A stretch of DNA of 64,000 nt from Taenia hydatigena (Eukaryota; Platyhelminthes; Cestoda; Cyclophyllidea; Taeniidae): the NCBI GenBank assembly GCA_036345935.2, contig JADWOT020000003.1:9226134-9290133 (forward strand), in the 5' to 3' direction. Position numbers and translations under genes: made by a program. The notes beneath the pieces are model-generated. The model had not been told where the DNA came from. It did not search any database and saw nothing but the letters and a program-made list of their open reading frames with translations. This document shows, piece after piece, positions 1 to 12,194 of the stretch (its first letter is position 1; each line of letters opens with the position of its first letter).

Positions 1-393
1 GCTAGAAGCCTTCAAAGAAGGCGAGGAAAGGAGTTATTTACGAAAGAGCTGCTCACCGCGTTCGACCGCCATCGGAGAGGTCAGAATGCTGTCAGATTTG
101 TACTGGTAGCCTTGATCAATGTAAGCATAAGGCATAACATGGGTGAAAAGTGGCAAGCGCTTTGTGCTCTAAGTATTCCTTACTTTGGTCTCAAAGTGAT
201 TCCAATAAGGCTCCGATCGTGATCTTGTGTGGTGCCAAATACGTAGGTCTCCTCTGAAACTATGGCATTTGGTGTCATGCGGCTCTACCAAGAGTGTGCA
301 TGAACAAACAACCAGGGTGAATGGATATCGCACTTCCGCATGGTTGGTTCATTCCAATCTAACGTTAATTAGGATTTGGCCCCAAATGTTGGG

Positions 394-430
394 TTCACTT
401 CATCTATTTGCTTTTTCCTTCCTGTAACTC
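394..430 (+). repeat. 37-bp direct repeat, copy 1 (partner 2889-2925)
   Basis: The pyrimidine-rich 37-mer beginning TTCACTTC and ending CCTGTAACTC recurs at 2889-2925 with one substitution. Both copies are on the plus strand, about 2.5 kb apart. The flanking sequences are not obviously alike, so this is a short dispersed repeat or the remnant of a larger one. Confidence 0.7.
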
Positions 431-1982
431 TGTAAATGCTTCCAACAAGTGTATGGAGCAAAGCTCTTCTCTCTCTTGATCCAGAACCGGTCAGAACTGA
501 AACTCAACATTCTGGTTTTTTCTTTGGTTGTTTGCGGTAGTTTTTGTTCACAAATCAATTAATTTTGGCGCGTCTGTTATGTAGGATTTCCGTTTTGGCA
601 AAGAAAGTTACGGCAGTTCTCGTTTTAAAATCGGACAACGCAGGTGTGGCCGATGTGTGGGGAGGGTGTCGATCGGGACAAGGAAAGCTGGGACACTCGG
701 CTTCAGAGACGCGTTCTCTTTTACCTCTTTTGATCGAGAATTGCTGACAATCGAGATTCGGCAGCTTACTTCTTTTGGAAACTTATGCAACATTTCCTGT
801 TATAAAATCTAGCAATGTGGGTGCAACCAAAATGCAAATTGTCTATATTGGCAAACAGAGTTGAGAGAATGCGGAAACAAAGGAAAATATGAATATAGGG
901 AGGAATTTGTACACTCAGGGCAAAGATAAAGTGGTTTGTGTTTGAGCATATGGGACAAAGAAAGTAAAGCCGATTAGAGTAAATCAGGAAGTGCAGTCTT
1001 AAGAATAGATTGTTTGAGGGAGCAGGATGATATTTCATGCTTCCCAAACACTTGTCTTCCTTTCTCCTTAATAGTATTATGCAGGGGATTCGCTCTTTCC
1101 ATCCATGCTCCTGCTTCCCCTTCCTTCTTACCCACGATCCATCCGTATGCTACTCCCATTCCTTACTTTGTTTGCGCACGTCGTTTCAATATTATCACAT
1201 CTGTTACTCAATGTAAATCACATAGATAAAAGACTATTATTAGCCTCTTCTAGTGTGTCATTCGAAAAGTTAAATGTTTTTCGCTAAGCCAGTTTCTTTA
1301 TATTTTACTCACTCGCATAGCTAGATGAGTGGAAGAATGAATCGGTGTAGAAAAGGATGGGAGAAAATAAGGAAGAAATGAAGAACATTGCAGCGTAGAT
1401 CCATACGCACGACTTCTTATCTCTATGCCTCAATTTTTACCATTCCTTTGTCTCTTTCTGCTTAAAATCCTTATTACTTTGCTCCTATCGATGGCGAATG
1501 GAGCGCCATTGCCTTTCTCGTCAGAAAAGCCTTTTTGTTAACCCAATAGCAGTCTTTAGGGGTGATTTGTCGGTTCCTTAAACCTAAATTCAACCGTGCA
1601 CTATGCTTGCTGTGCTGCACTTACTTTTCACGTCTCAAATCCCCAAGAAAAAGCAGCAGCATAAGGAGAACTGCTGGTGTACAACAAATTGCTCAATATT
1701 CATGTGCCACTGCGGAAGAACTGTAGCGCGGTACGCACGTCCGAGCTTGACTAATTTGGACTGAGCCAGAATAGGCAAGATTAGCGACCTAGGCTGGATT
1801 ATGACGAGCTCGAGTAAGGCGCCTTATACGTTGCTATTTAAAATGACCCGCCTAATCAATTCGACACAACTCATTTCATTGAGAGTAGAGGTGTTCACTA
1901 TAAATCGCGCAGACATTAGAGATCAAGGCACGCTGACTAGAAGTAGACCTAATGACGTCTTGGGAATGAATGGAGAGGAGAT

Positions 1983-2008
1983 CTCTTGTCTACGCCTCCT
2001 CTCTCATG
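1983..2008 (+). repeat. 26-bp inverted repeat, left arm (partner 3091-3116)
   Basis: The sequence CTCTTGTCTACGCCTCC and its following bases recur in reverse complement at 3091-3116 with one mismatch in 26. The next ~80 bp on the outer side show only patchy similarity, which suggests two decayed copies of one repeat in opposite orientation. Confidence 0.6.
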
Positions 2009-2888
2009 CGCTCTATGCACTTGCAGGTATTGCGTCTTACCTAATGTCATACCGTCTGTGCTCCTCGCGTAAAATACATACGGAAAAGAGGAGTGAATGA
2101 TTCCTACAATTTAGATTCTTACCTTATTTTTTTACACTTTAGTGCCACTAGAGCATCTCGCTCCTCTGCCTCCTTTGAGCTTCTCTCACCTTCCCTTCCT
2201 ACCTCACCATCTGCCGGTGCTCTCTTTGTAGGTTCCCTTTCATCTCTCCACTAGTCCCAATCTTGATTGCGACATGAGTAAATAATGCACGGATTCATGG
2301 CTAGATCAGAATAGTACGAGTTAGACTAGACCTGAATCAATCACGCTCTGCCCGAGACAAAATCGCGTTTTAACAAAGTTTAGCAATGATTACTATCAAA
2401 TCTACATTTCTATCTTTCTGTCGCTTTGGTTTTTACTACACTACTTCGCCTCACTTCTATCTCCTTCTTCTACTCCTTCACTTAGCCTTTCAGGAGCGAA
2501 GGTGAGCGTGTTGCTTCTACTTCTTACTTCGTAATTTGTTAGCTGGTCGAATTTCTACCTGCTCACCCCACTATCTTCTCCTTATATTCGTTTTGTAAAG
2601 AATTTCTTTGCCTGGTTTTCCACTCTAGACCACCCTCTCTATTTTCACCATGTATCTACGCTTTTGTCTGTTTGCCTAAGTTTGTGTATGTTGCATTGTT
2701 TACCTTTGTTTCCGTCGTTTGGGTGGTCGCCTGAATTGATATCTCACAAAAACAGCTAAATCAAATCGACACTTTCGTGCTGGGCTCAATAAAATCTCTT
2801 TCGGTCGTCCATTCGATGGCTAGTTCTTTGGCCATTCTATCACAACTCTACACTTTGCTAACATTCTATCAGCCATCCACCAATTGAC

Positions 2889-2925
2889 TTCACTTCGTCT
2901 ATTTGCTTTTTCCTTCCTGTAACTC
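2889..2925 (+). repeat. 37-bp direct repeat, copy 2 (partner 394-430)
   Basis: This copy matches 394-430 at 36 of 37 positions. Homology ends abruptly on both sides. Confidence 0.7.
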
Positions 2926-3090
2926 GACACTCTCACTTATTTCAGATTAAAGTGGACTCGGCACATGAAACTGGCAAACCTCATACACCATGTAGTGAAA
3001 ATTTCTCTCCTGCAAGATGCAATACGTGTGAGTGAATAGAGTGCAGTAGGCGACAAAGGAGACAGTCTCCGAAGATGTGTTGGAGTAAGA

Positions 3091-3116
3091 CATGAGAAAG
3101 GAGGCGTAGACAAGAG
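3091..3116 (-). repeat. 26-bp inverted repeat, right arm (partner 1983-2008)
   Basis: This is the reverse complement of 1983-2008 with one mismatch, about 1.1 kb away. Confidence 0.6.
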
Positions 3117-6100
3117 AGAGTGCTTGCCTTTCCATGTGTGTTTTGATCCCTAGTATCTGCGAGAAGGAGAAGACCTAAACTTGCATGACATGCAGTTGTA
3201 TCGAGTTGATTAGACAGGCCAAATTAAAATATTAAGAAGGACTTAAATTCAATACATAAGACGCCTGTGGGGACGGGGTATGCTCGGTAGATGAGAGCTT
3301 AACGACCCGCCCCTAGTTATTACTATTGAGCTAACGAAGGGGCATTTCTGATGCGTACTCCTACTTCTGTGCTTGGAATAATTGTTGTTTTGCATTCGGA
3401 ACGGCAATTGTGGTCTATGCGTTTTTTCGGCAGGAGTTAGGTAACATGAATTTTCAGCTGAATGAGACAGGGGATGATTAAGGTAGATGCGAAGAGATGA
3501 AAATTCGCTGGAATAGAAGGAGTAAGAGTGGAGATGGACAGTTGAGGATTGGAAATAAGCGTTGTAGGATGACTCTCCACATTGCTCTGGTGTAGCCTTC
3601 TTTACTGCTTTCTATATTTCTACCATCTATTCCTGAACTGATTTAATCGCTTACTCATCTGGACACGTGTCTAGGCAAAATTTGAAGATTTCTTCCCAAT
3701 GACACGTGAACTGCCTAGTCATAGCTCTCTTTCCATGTGATCATGCTGGATATCGAATATGAAAATATTGAAATGACGCATGCAAGTGAATTCCGGGAGT
3801 GGAATGTAGCACTGGTAGAGGAAGGGGTGTTAGCATCAAAATTCACCCCTAATTTCTATGATATCTACCTGTTTTCCCCCTTTCAGCATCTCTAAAATTA
3901 AGGATTGAAAGCCTTGGAGTGATGAGGTGATGGAGAGGGTTGCAACGGAAGTAAAGGATACAAAGACGGCTGGGGGCAAGAATGAAAAGAGGCAGGAGAG
4001 AAGCACCGACGAATAACTGAATGGCATGAACGGCGAGGTGGTAAAGGAAGATGAATAAATGTAGGCGTGGAACACGTAGAGCAGCATTTCTGACAGTTTG
4101 TCGTGTGGTAGATTAATTTAACCTGACACGTGTAAATCGATTGCAACACGTGCCGTGTGGTGTCGCTCAGTGCCGTCTAGGTGTGGACTTTGGACAGAAC
4201 TACTAAGAGGTGGTTTTGAGGGAGCTGGCGCCACTCACTTTTGTGCTTTCGTGACTTGATTAAGTTATGTGCATCTTAGTGCATGCAAAGGAGGAGGAGA
4301 GAATGAGAAGAACCACCGATGCTAATGTGCTTTGACTTAAATGCGCTGCCTCGTTGTGACTGCTTGTCCTCGGCTTTTCTTGAGAGGATGCCTGTTATGC
4401 AGTGACAACGCATTCCTTGCGATTACTATGGCTCGAGCGAAGGTGCGTTTCTGCCGATCAATCTAATTCCATACCAAGATCCATTGTTGCCTTGCACCAG
4501 GGAGTACAATGGTGACGAGCAAACATCACCAACCTGGGCGAGGCAACGAAAGAATGATTGGGTACGAGGCGAAAGCGAGAGGTTCACGGAGGGTAAGTAG
4601 AGGAAAGGATGGGAAAGGTCAACATGGGGACGTCTCTGCATGGTGCTGGGGCACTGAATTTCTTATTTTTTCTTTCTGCATGTTCTTAACTTTCTCCATT
4701 GGCCCACTTTCCTAGCCATGTATTTAAGTGGAGTATACAGAAATCGATTTTGTGGAAGGAATATGAATTCCTGTCAAACGCTACACTCGAGGACGCTACT
4801 CATATTTCTACCCTGATTAGTGAAACACACAAGGATATCAGTTGTGACGAAAATTAGGATAAGGGGAAGGAAGGGAAGATAAAGCAGGGGAGGAGGGGAA
4901 GCTGGTGGCATAAGTTATCCATAATTTTTATACTTTTAATCTCTTCTGGTCTTTTGACGTTAAAACGGTGAAGTGTAGGATTGGGGACATCAGAGAGATT
5001 GAGAGGGAAGCAGTGGCGATTGAGGCTGAGAAGTAGACCAAAGGTGAGCAGCTGACAAAGGAGTACTGAAGCACTGGTGAACAATTTAGCGGTTGAAACG
5101 ACGATAACCTGGGAAGCAAGATAAATGGTGGAAGGCAGCAGAACGCCGTGTGATTGTTTTTTTTTTTTCACTTGATTGATGGTTCGTGGTGTCTGGTGGT
5201 TTCTTAGAAGCAAATGTCATTTGTCTTTGTGCTTCTTTACTTCAGCTGACACTCGTGCATTATTGAGCGTGTAACGGAGGCGGAAGGGAATGCAAAAGAC
5301 TATTGATACTTGTGTGCCTTAAGTGCTTCGCATTATCTCAATTGTCATAACTTGATTTCCTTCCCACCATGGCGATTAGATAAGAGTGCGATGGAGAAGC
5401 AACTTAAAAAGTTGAACTTCCCCATTTTTGGCAGCATAATAATCGGATGTTGGAGTGCTAAGAACTCGCAGCAACAAATAACAGTGATGACGAAACAATC
5501 GCTAACACTTACATCAATTAGGAGAATTGTGAAGGCTCGCCAAATAAGTGTCACCCATGTGGGATAGCTAAAAACATGCTTTCCAATCTATCAGAATTAC
5601 CTTTTCTTCTATTGAATGGACCGTAAAGTTGCGCGATGCATTTCCGATTGCTAGCTAACTGAGTGAATGTCTTGTAATGAGAAGCAGTTTTGCATTGCAG
5701 TGATGGGTGGTCAGACTCACAAATCATTCGGCCATTGCCTTAATAGTCTGCGTTTCATATCTTTTTTCAATCGCGAACAAAGCCGTTCCCTACAAGTCCC
5801 TCCAGAAGACCAAACTTTTGCCGCTGCAGTACATCTGATTGGTAACATTTGAAGAAATTGTGAAAACCTGATGCATGGCAGCGCAAGACCTCTTTCGGCA
5901 AAATAACCATCTTTAAGCCTTTGCGTTTCGATGAGATCTAGACATTGCATTAGTTATTTTATCCGTTATCCTTCACATCCTTTGAAATGATGTCCTTCAT
6001 CACCTCATGTCGTGTGATGATAGAGTGGATTGAATAGGTATGGAGATCTGAGAACGTGAAGTTTGATGGAAATGATGGTAATGGATTTCGGGTTGCCTGC

Positions 6101-6939
6101 TCCAAGAGCACAAGTAATTTGGCGATGATATGCCTTCTTCAAGTGCATTAGTCAACCTATGTAGATTATGATTGCAGACTGTAGAGAATCACTAAGAATG
6201 ACACCATTCTAAGGCACAAATTTGGGCGTAGAGGTGTACAAAATGTTGCCTACTGGGATCGAATAACATGCAATTTAGCATTTTGGACATTTGTCAAGTC
6301 TTCATTCATCACAGATTTGCATTTCGCCTTAAGCAACAAAATTTTACACAAAAAGATCTTTGGTTCTATCTGCATTGAAAATGATTATCTTCTGTTTTAC
6401 TTCAATTGTGCTTTAATAAATGATATTTATCGAATTGGACCACTTTTGCTAATCGGTTACCCATTGTGCTTACACTGACCTCTACATAAAGCGAAGCAGA
6501 ATGACCTTTCACTTTAGATCTTTGTGGCACGAATATTTTCAACTGGATTTACACTTTTAGACAAGATCCCAAGTCAGAAGGCAATGATTGGTCAACCTCC
6601 GCCAGACCGTTAATAATACAACCATGCCAACTTCTACTGCGTCCAATCAGCGCAGCGCAGCATGCGCGTAAATGGCTCATTTAAGCCAATCGCCTCCGAA
6701 GATGTAGTGGGCAATAACGCAGCATTGTGTATGTATTGGGCATCTTTAGATTTTGCGAAACCCTTGCCTGACAATTTTTGCAAGCGTGTGCATTTGCAAT
6801 GTTCTCCACAATCAACTAGCAGTATGAATATAGCCTTTTGATAAGGCTCTGCAAAACCACTGAACCTGCCAGAAATAACGAGCGCATTGGCTCAGTGTCA
6901 TGTGCGAAAATCCCTTTTAGTTGCACCCTGACTTATTTA

Positions 6940-7180
6940 TCTTTTTAAAAAATGCAATTAGAGATTGTTGCTTGCGTGAGCGAAGCCATTCGACTGAGAA
7001 CCGTCAAATTGTAGTGCTGTGACGAGAACATCACCACGTGACAGACGTCTCCACGCATACATACCCGAGAACTATTCACCCTCCTCCTTCCAACCGCCCG
7101 CCTTTCGCTATCTCTGCATTTAGGAAAACATATTTTGGCTTGAATCATGATGATTCAAAGCAAACTGACTTCGCGACAAG
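6940..7180 (+). repeat. Mosaic repeat, module W (partial)
   Basis: This stretch is similar to 18270-18470, 13270-13400 and 32160-32330, and in reverse to 22975-23095. Shared landmarks, in order, are GAAGCCA..., a 'GAGAACCGTCAAAT' block, 'CACGTGACAG', and 'TTCACCCTCCTCCTTCCAA' followed by an AAAACATATTTTG-like string. Similarity to 18.3 kb stops near 7180. It belongs to the repeat family that fills 6.9-24 kb; no coding function is seen. Confidence 0.65.
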
Positions 7181-7260
7181 TTCTGTTCCCTTTCCTGATG
7201 GGGTAGTTGTTTGATTTTGTGTGCACCTCACTGCCAGCCAATACTTGAAAGATAGCTTTG

Positions 7261-7542
7261 ATGTCAAAAGCAATCGAGCGTGATCTATGCCACAACACAG
7301 CAAAGATTCAAAAGCTCTCACGCGTTATGATGGATATCAATAAATTCCCTTCGAAGGACGAATTCGGTCAAAGCTATCTTTGGCTCTTACCTATCAATGA
7401 TAAAAAAGGCGACGTTTACCTCCTACTAACATCTCGCTCACCTTCAAAATTGCACAAATCTACCCTAAAGTGCGAAAAAGCAACGTTCAGATTCGCGATG
7501 ACAATCCGCGTGGAGGTCAATGGTAATGATAGTGTAGGTTAG
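7261..7542 (+). CDS. Candidate small ORF, unknown (93 aa)
   Basis: The frame is open from an ATG (MSKAIERDLC...) to TAG. The product is mixed and basic, with a Leu/Trp-containing centre (SYLWLLPINDKKGDVYLLL) and a Lys-rich second half. It lies between two modules of the dispersed repeat and has no counterpart in the other module copies I compared, so it may be unique DNA trapped in the mosaic or a piece of the master element. I see no family motif, signal peptide or membrane span. An ORF of this length can occur by chance, so the call rests only on protein-like composition. Confidence 0.22.
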   Translation: MSKAIERDLCHNTAKIQKLSRVMMDINKFPSKDEFGQSYLWLLPINDKKGDVYLLLTSRSPSKLHKSTLKCEKATFRFAMTIRVEVNGNDSVG

Positions 7543-7589
7543 CGACCACGCACCGAAAACTCGATAGCATAGCACTCAAGTTGGGTTCG

Positions 7590-8250
7590 CCGCCACACAT
7601 TTACTGTCAGTATTAATAGCTCGTGATATGAGCACGTAAAATTACGTCCATTGTGATTTTAAACAATGTCAGTGCGGTCTCTCCTAGGTTAAATGGTGTG
7701 AAAATGAATAAAAGATGTGGGATTGCAAGGTTTGGTACCAATAACAGCCTTTTATTTGCAATCGCATTTGATGTCTGTCAGCCGAAGAGCAGTGACACGA
7801 AGTCTGCACTGCAGAAAAGCTGACGACAATACTAGGTGTGGCTAAAACAAGCAACAATGAGGCTTTGAATGTGGGATTCGGAGGTGGCCAAGTGTATGCT
7901 GCCAATGGGAGGGCAGGAATTGTGCACGACGAACTTGGGATTCTTTACAATCTAATTTGCCATGGGAAAATCAACCGAGACATAGCAACTAAGTCGTTTC
8001 TCCTAGACGACAATGTGGATTCCAAAGCATGCCACCGAATGATTTTGACCTTCTTCAGCAACGAGCCGCACTTGATTGGGCAACACCCGTTTTCATTGAC
8101 AATTTGACACATCGTGGTGATGGAATCAAGCATAACTGAGAGGAGGGCAGCTGACGCATCAATTGTGACCCACAACAGATCTCTATTCTCCTTTCCCTTA
8201 GGCCTTCACAAGTGTTTGTTCAATGCCTTCCTGAACTGCATGTCATTGAT
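7590..8250 (+). repeat. Mosaic repeat, modules X-Y (plus orientation, diverged)
   Basis: The order of landmarks matches 20095-20720 and 11690-12200. It runs: 'CCACACATTTACTG', a 'CTCGTGAT..GAGCACGTAAA' segment, 'GCAATCGCATTTGATGTCTGTCAGC', 'AATGAGGCTTTGAATGTGG', the 'CTCCTAGACGACA' segment, and 'TGACCCACAACAGATCTCTATT'. Divergence is higher than between the copies at 17-21 kb. Open frames crossing this block are not conserved between copies, so it is called repeat rather than gene. Confidence 0.6.
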
Positions 8251-8789
8251 TTACTTCAAAGACCTATATGGTTCTCCTAGTAGTTTACTGTTTACACTTC
8301 GGCTTGGGGCTTCTAAACCAGCGAAAATGGGTACAGGACAAGGAAGACAAATGATATTCCTACAGTAGGAAACTTTGTTGGTATTTAAACCTATGCCTCA
8401 TCCAACCACCGTCGACCTTGTCTTAGCCAGTGAGTGAGAAGGAGTTTCCTCGTCCCATTTCTCTTTGAAGAAAATGTCTTTTGAGCGTGCGCAAACTTAC
8501 CAGCAAGCAGGAATTCAACTTCAGGACAAATGGTCAGAATTGTAGAGCGTGCACGCCCCTCATCTCATTGTGCTTTACTATACGCCAGCTTGATATTTTG
8601 CGCCCCTTCACACGCTTGAAGATCGTAAAAGCAACATCTTGCCACCTGCATTCAGCAAGGCCATTTCCACTTGTATGATGCATTAAAAAGGACACCGAAT
8701 TTCGCATTTCGTGGCATAAACCAACACACATTGCACCAGCGTTAGATAAAATGAAAAGAAAAGTCAGCACCAAAGGAAAGAAGTGGAGC

Positions 8790-9100
8790 TGGTAAGGGGC
8801 ACAGGTAGGTGTTGGCATAGCCCACTTCACTGCATGAACTCACATTGTCGCTGGAGCGATATTTCGACTCCTCTTGTCACCTCTGCCGAAGTGTACTAGC
8901 ACCGAGATCATAAAACGGACCCGAGCACAGCGGCGACCAAGAAGAGTATGCGCAAGAGTGAAGTAGAGAGGCTGCTTTTGATGTGGATAAATATGTCTGT
9001 CACCTGATGCAATTCGCTAAGTGTCTGGAAGCATCAGATTAACTATTGTGAATGCTTAAATCAGGTGGAACTAAAGACTTGATTTTTGGTTACAATTGAT
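8790..9100 (-). repeat. Mosaic repeat, module Z (TATA-like box reading on plus strand)
   Basis: This is a diverged Z module in the orientation in which the TATA-like string reads forward (near 8910-8930, 'GCACCGAGATCATAAAACGGACC'-like). The upstream landmark 'ACTTCACTGCATGAACTCACAT' and downstream 'CTAAGTGTCTGGAAGCATCAGAT' also occur at 16.6, 18.0, 23.9 and 32.5 kb, and in reverse at 11.4, 12.3, 20.8 and 21.4 kb. Confidence 0.6.
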
Positions 9101-9759
9101 GTAGCAGTTGCCCTCCGTTCTGATGCACTTTATTAGAAGAAGCAAGAAACTTGCCAGAATGTCGGTGAAAACCAATGTTGTCTCAACCATGATACAGCTC
9201 GGTACCTTTCCTTGCAAAGAAAAATAATAAAGGATCTTACTTTCCCTTGCAGTATTCCATTTGGTCAAGTTTGTGGTTGCCGCAGTCATCGCTTCATGAC
9301 AAGTAGAGACTAAGTCCCAAGGATTTCCATGCGATATGCTATCTGGAGGTTCATATTCATTTCATCTCATTTTCTACTCCACCCACTTTGTGTAGCAGCG
9401 ATGCAATCCTCACTTACTACGCGAAGGTCTTGTCTAAGAAGAACCCAAGACCACCATCCTACCTACCCAACAGAGAGGAAAGGCTTGAAACCAATAAGTA
9501 GTTAGCAAGGAGGCGCATGTAGAAAGGTGTGGCAGAGTGCGAAACCCTTCGGTTGTTGATTGTCTCCCAAGTCCTATCACTTGTATTACTCGCACTCTAC
9601 CATAGTCAACTTTTGTCATTTTGCGCCCTGGTTGTCAAATCAGTGCGTTCTACACATTCGAGAAAGTGGAAATAAAGCACATCGTACTTTTACGCAAATG
9701 GGTTTATTCGTACTCTTTACATCAGCTGCGCCATCCATGCGAAGGTATAAATGAGGACG

Positions 9760-10020
9760 GTAACCGCCTTACGACGATATCACGAGACTCCGTGGCAAGT
9801 GCACCAACGCAGAATGCAAATGAAAGCGTAATCAAGCGCACCAGGGGACACGAAACCAGAAGAGAATGCTGAAATGGGATCCGACCTCAAATACAACCAC
9901 GAAAGCTATTGAGTCAGGTCAAATCTCACACAGCACCTGCATCACTTCATTCCAGACCACCTACACCACCTCCTCTGCCGCTCAGTGCTGGTGAATTTTC
10001 TTCACCTAATTTCCATCACA
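9760..10020 (+). repeat. Mosaic repeat, module T, copy 1
   Basis: This stretch is similar to 14260-14515 over about 250 bp. Shared landmarks are 'GCGTAATCAAGCGCA', an 'AGAATGCTGAAATGGGA' segment, 'ATTGAGTCAGGTCAAATCT', 'CACCTGCATCACTT' and 'CTAATTTCCAT'. No coding potential is shared between the two copies. Confidence 0.6.
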
Positions 10021-10779
10021 TCACAAGTGTAGTTAGCTTGAAATAAAGTGCTGCAGATGATGTGCTGGATTTCACTTGCCGCAATAATTCCCACGTCTAC
10101 ACATACAACTGAGCTTCTTTTCCTGCAAGCACTTCTGGTTTGATTATACCGTCACATGCATTCTTCGTTGCTATGGGACTCGTCACCTCGGCGTGGGGCA
10201 GTCCAAGCCAGTGTGGCTCTTGCGTGTTGCCTCCTTCTCATCAAATGGCACTTCACTCACTCACTTGATTCAAGGGATGTACAAATGCACTCATTCAGAA
10301 GAGGTGTGGATCCACTTCAGCTTCAAATTTCTGGTTGTAATATTCGGCAGGAAGGCTGTAGGTGGCACCAATTTGACTGCTAGAGGGCGGAAGAGGGACT
10401 CACGAAATTAGGTAATAGTTTGCGAAAGATGTAAGTTGTAGGGCGTAGAAGACGATCCACAATCTACATTCAAAGGGTTTCGTCATTTTAAGTTGTACAG
10501 AAAGTTAGGGAGTAAAACGCTGTTTTGTGCGCTCTACACTGCCTCTGCTCTCCTCTATTCTTGATTAACGAGGTGACTGCTACAACTGAGGGTTCTGCTC
10601 ATCGACTGAGAATGTGAGACTTTCATCTTACCTAGACAGGCAGCGGTGACATCGAATAGATGCATTAACTTTTGCTTGGAGGTATTTGACTGCCATTACA
10701 AATGGCTGTTTGCTACTATGAATGCAAGTTTATGGGGATGAGTCGCCATTTTGTGTTCTGTCCAGGTGAAGGACTTCAA

Positions 10780-11060
10780 CATGTTGTACTTTTGCCTTAC
10801 CGTGCTATGGACACTCACCTGCCTTAAGCATACCCCAATAGCGTCACTTTGCCAACTCAGAAGTTGTAGAAATATGCGACGTCTGAGTGGGCAAGGGACG
10901 AGGCAATTCAATAGACAGCAGTAAAAATGAATAAAATATGCGCAATTGCAATGTCGGATACTCACAGCACCCGCTCAGTTGCAAAATCATTTGATTTTCG
11001 TCAGCTAAGGGCAGTGATGGGGCACCTTCACCGCAGAGGTGCTAACGAAAAAACAATGAA
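10780..11060 (+). repeat. Mosaic repeat, 'GCGACGTC' segment plus partial X
   Basis: The left half ('ACACTCACCTGCCTTAAG' ... 'TATGCGACGTCTGAGTGGGCA') matches 22035-22210, which carries about 90 bp more in the middle. The right half ('AAAAATGAATAAAATATGCGCAATTGCAATGTCGG') matches the start of module X elsewhere. The join is one of several module junctions that differ from copy to copy. Confidence 0.55.
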
Positions 11061-11339
11061 TGCTGGAGTTAGAGAAATATAATTTAAACAAATCGAAAGT
11101 TGATTATTTACGATCGGCGTAAGCGACGATGGAAATAACACCTTGGCCCTGCCGAACGAACACCGCCTTGTAAGCACACGTTGCTGAATTCCTCCAATTC
11201 CGCACTGCAGCATGTCCAGCACATCATATACCTTCATTGAAATTCTAGCACAGACCTGCATTTTTAGTCAAGCTTATCAGATCGCAAAAAATCGGCGAAT
11301 TTGAAGAATTTCGAAAATCCCTCATTCCGCTTTTGAGGC

Positions 11340-11645
11340 AATCACAACGGCTTGTTCGATGTTTCGAGCCAATGCGCAAATCGCATCAGAACGTACTAAC
11401 ACATTCATCCACATCAAATGCATGTTGTCTACTTCGCGGTCATCCTATCCGACTGCTAACCACTTTGCAAATTCCAATTTATGGTCTCGGTCCGAGTACT
11501 CTTTAACAGAAGTCACGAGAGGAGTGAAAACATTGCTTCAGCGATGATGTGGGTTCATACAATGAAGTCAGCTCTGCAATCACCTGATTTTCTTCATTCA
11601 AACCCCATTCGGTACCGTTTGGTATCGTCTAACGGCAAAACCGTG
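11340..11645 (+). repeat. Mosaic repeat, module Z (plus orientation)
   Basis: This stretch is closely similar to 20720-21020 and 21310-21610. It runs from 'CGATGTTTCGAGCCAATGCGC' through the reversed TATA-like string ('TTATGGTCTCGG', near 11480) to the 'GAAGTCAGCTCTGCAATCACCTGATTTTCTT' end. A short stem-loop (CATTGCTTCAGCGATG) sits in the same place as in the other copies. Confidence 0.7.
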
Positions 11646-11689
11646 GGAAAGATTGATTGATAGTCTGTTGGGGACCAAAAGAATGAATT

Positions 11690-12194
11690 TGCAGAATGTT
11701 TGCTGCCACGCATTTAGTGTCGGTTTAAACAGATAGTGATGTTAGCGCAAGCTTTAGTAAAAATAGCAGCAAAGACAATTAAAAAAGATGTGCAATCGCA
11801 ATGTTGGGTACAGATTGCAGCCTTGAATTGCAGTCGCAATTAATATCCGTCAAGCGAGGAGCAGCGACACGAAACCTGCACTGCTATTAAACTGACGAAT
11901 CGACTGCATTCAGTTGGTAAGCATGAAAACGAGGCTTTCAATGTGGAACCCATAGAAATGATCAAGTGGGCACCGAACTTAAAGCAACAGGAATTAAACA
12001 CGGTAAAATTGCGACATTAATGATCCCTTTGTCGTAGGATGGAGGAGCCAGACCTTGCTCATGTCTCCTAGATAACAGTGCAAATCACAGAGCGTGTCGC
12101 CGAGCCAACACAAACTTGCATACAAACGCTGCTGACTTCGTTCATCCCCACACCACATCATGACCGGCATATCAGCCACCTCTGATACCACTGA
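11690..12194 (+). repeat. Mosaic repeat, modules X-Y, outer part of the left inverted arm
   Basis: These modules continue directly into the 929-bp inverted arm at 12195. They also match the reverse complement of 16814-17130, but only at about 80-85% by eye. Landmarks are 'GAGGCTTTCAATGTGGAACCC', 'GATCAAGTGGGCACC', 'GACATGAG' (reverse) and 'GCATACAAACGCTGCTGACTTCG' at 12118-12140, partner 16919-16941. A 51-bp length difference separates the outer and inner homology. Confidence 0.65.

Larger units (their letters stand above)
1..6930. other. Stretch with no recognisable gene
   Basis: No open frame here reads like a conserved protein. The longest starting at ATG is about 99 codons (1801-2100) and has no recognisable motif. 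Much of 2.1-2.7 kb is pyrimidine-rich on the plus strand. Two small repeat pairs are listed separately: a 37-bp direct pair and a 26-bp inverted pair. A run of 12 T lies at 5157-5168. The stretch is read as intergenic or intronic DNA. Confidence 0.5.
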
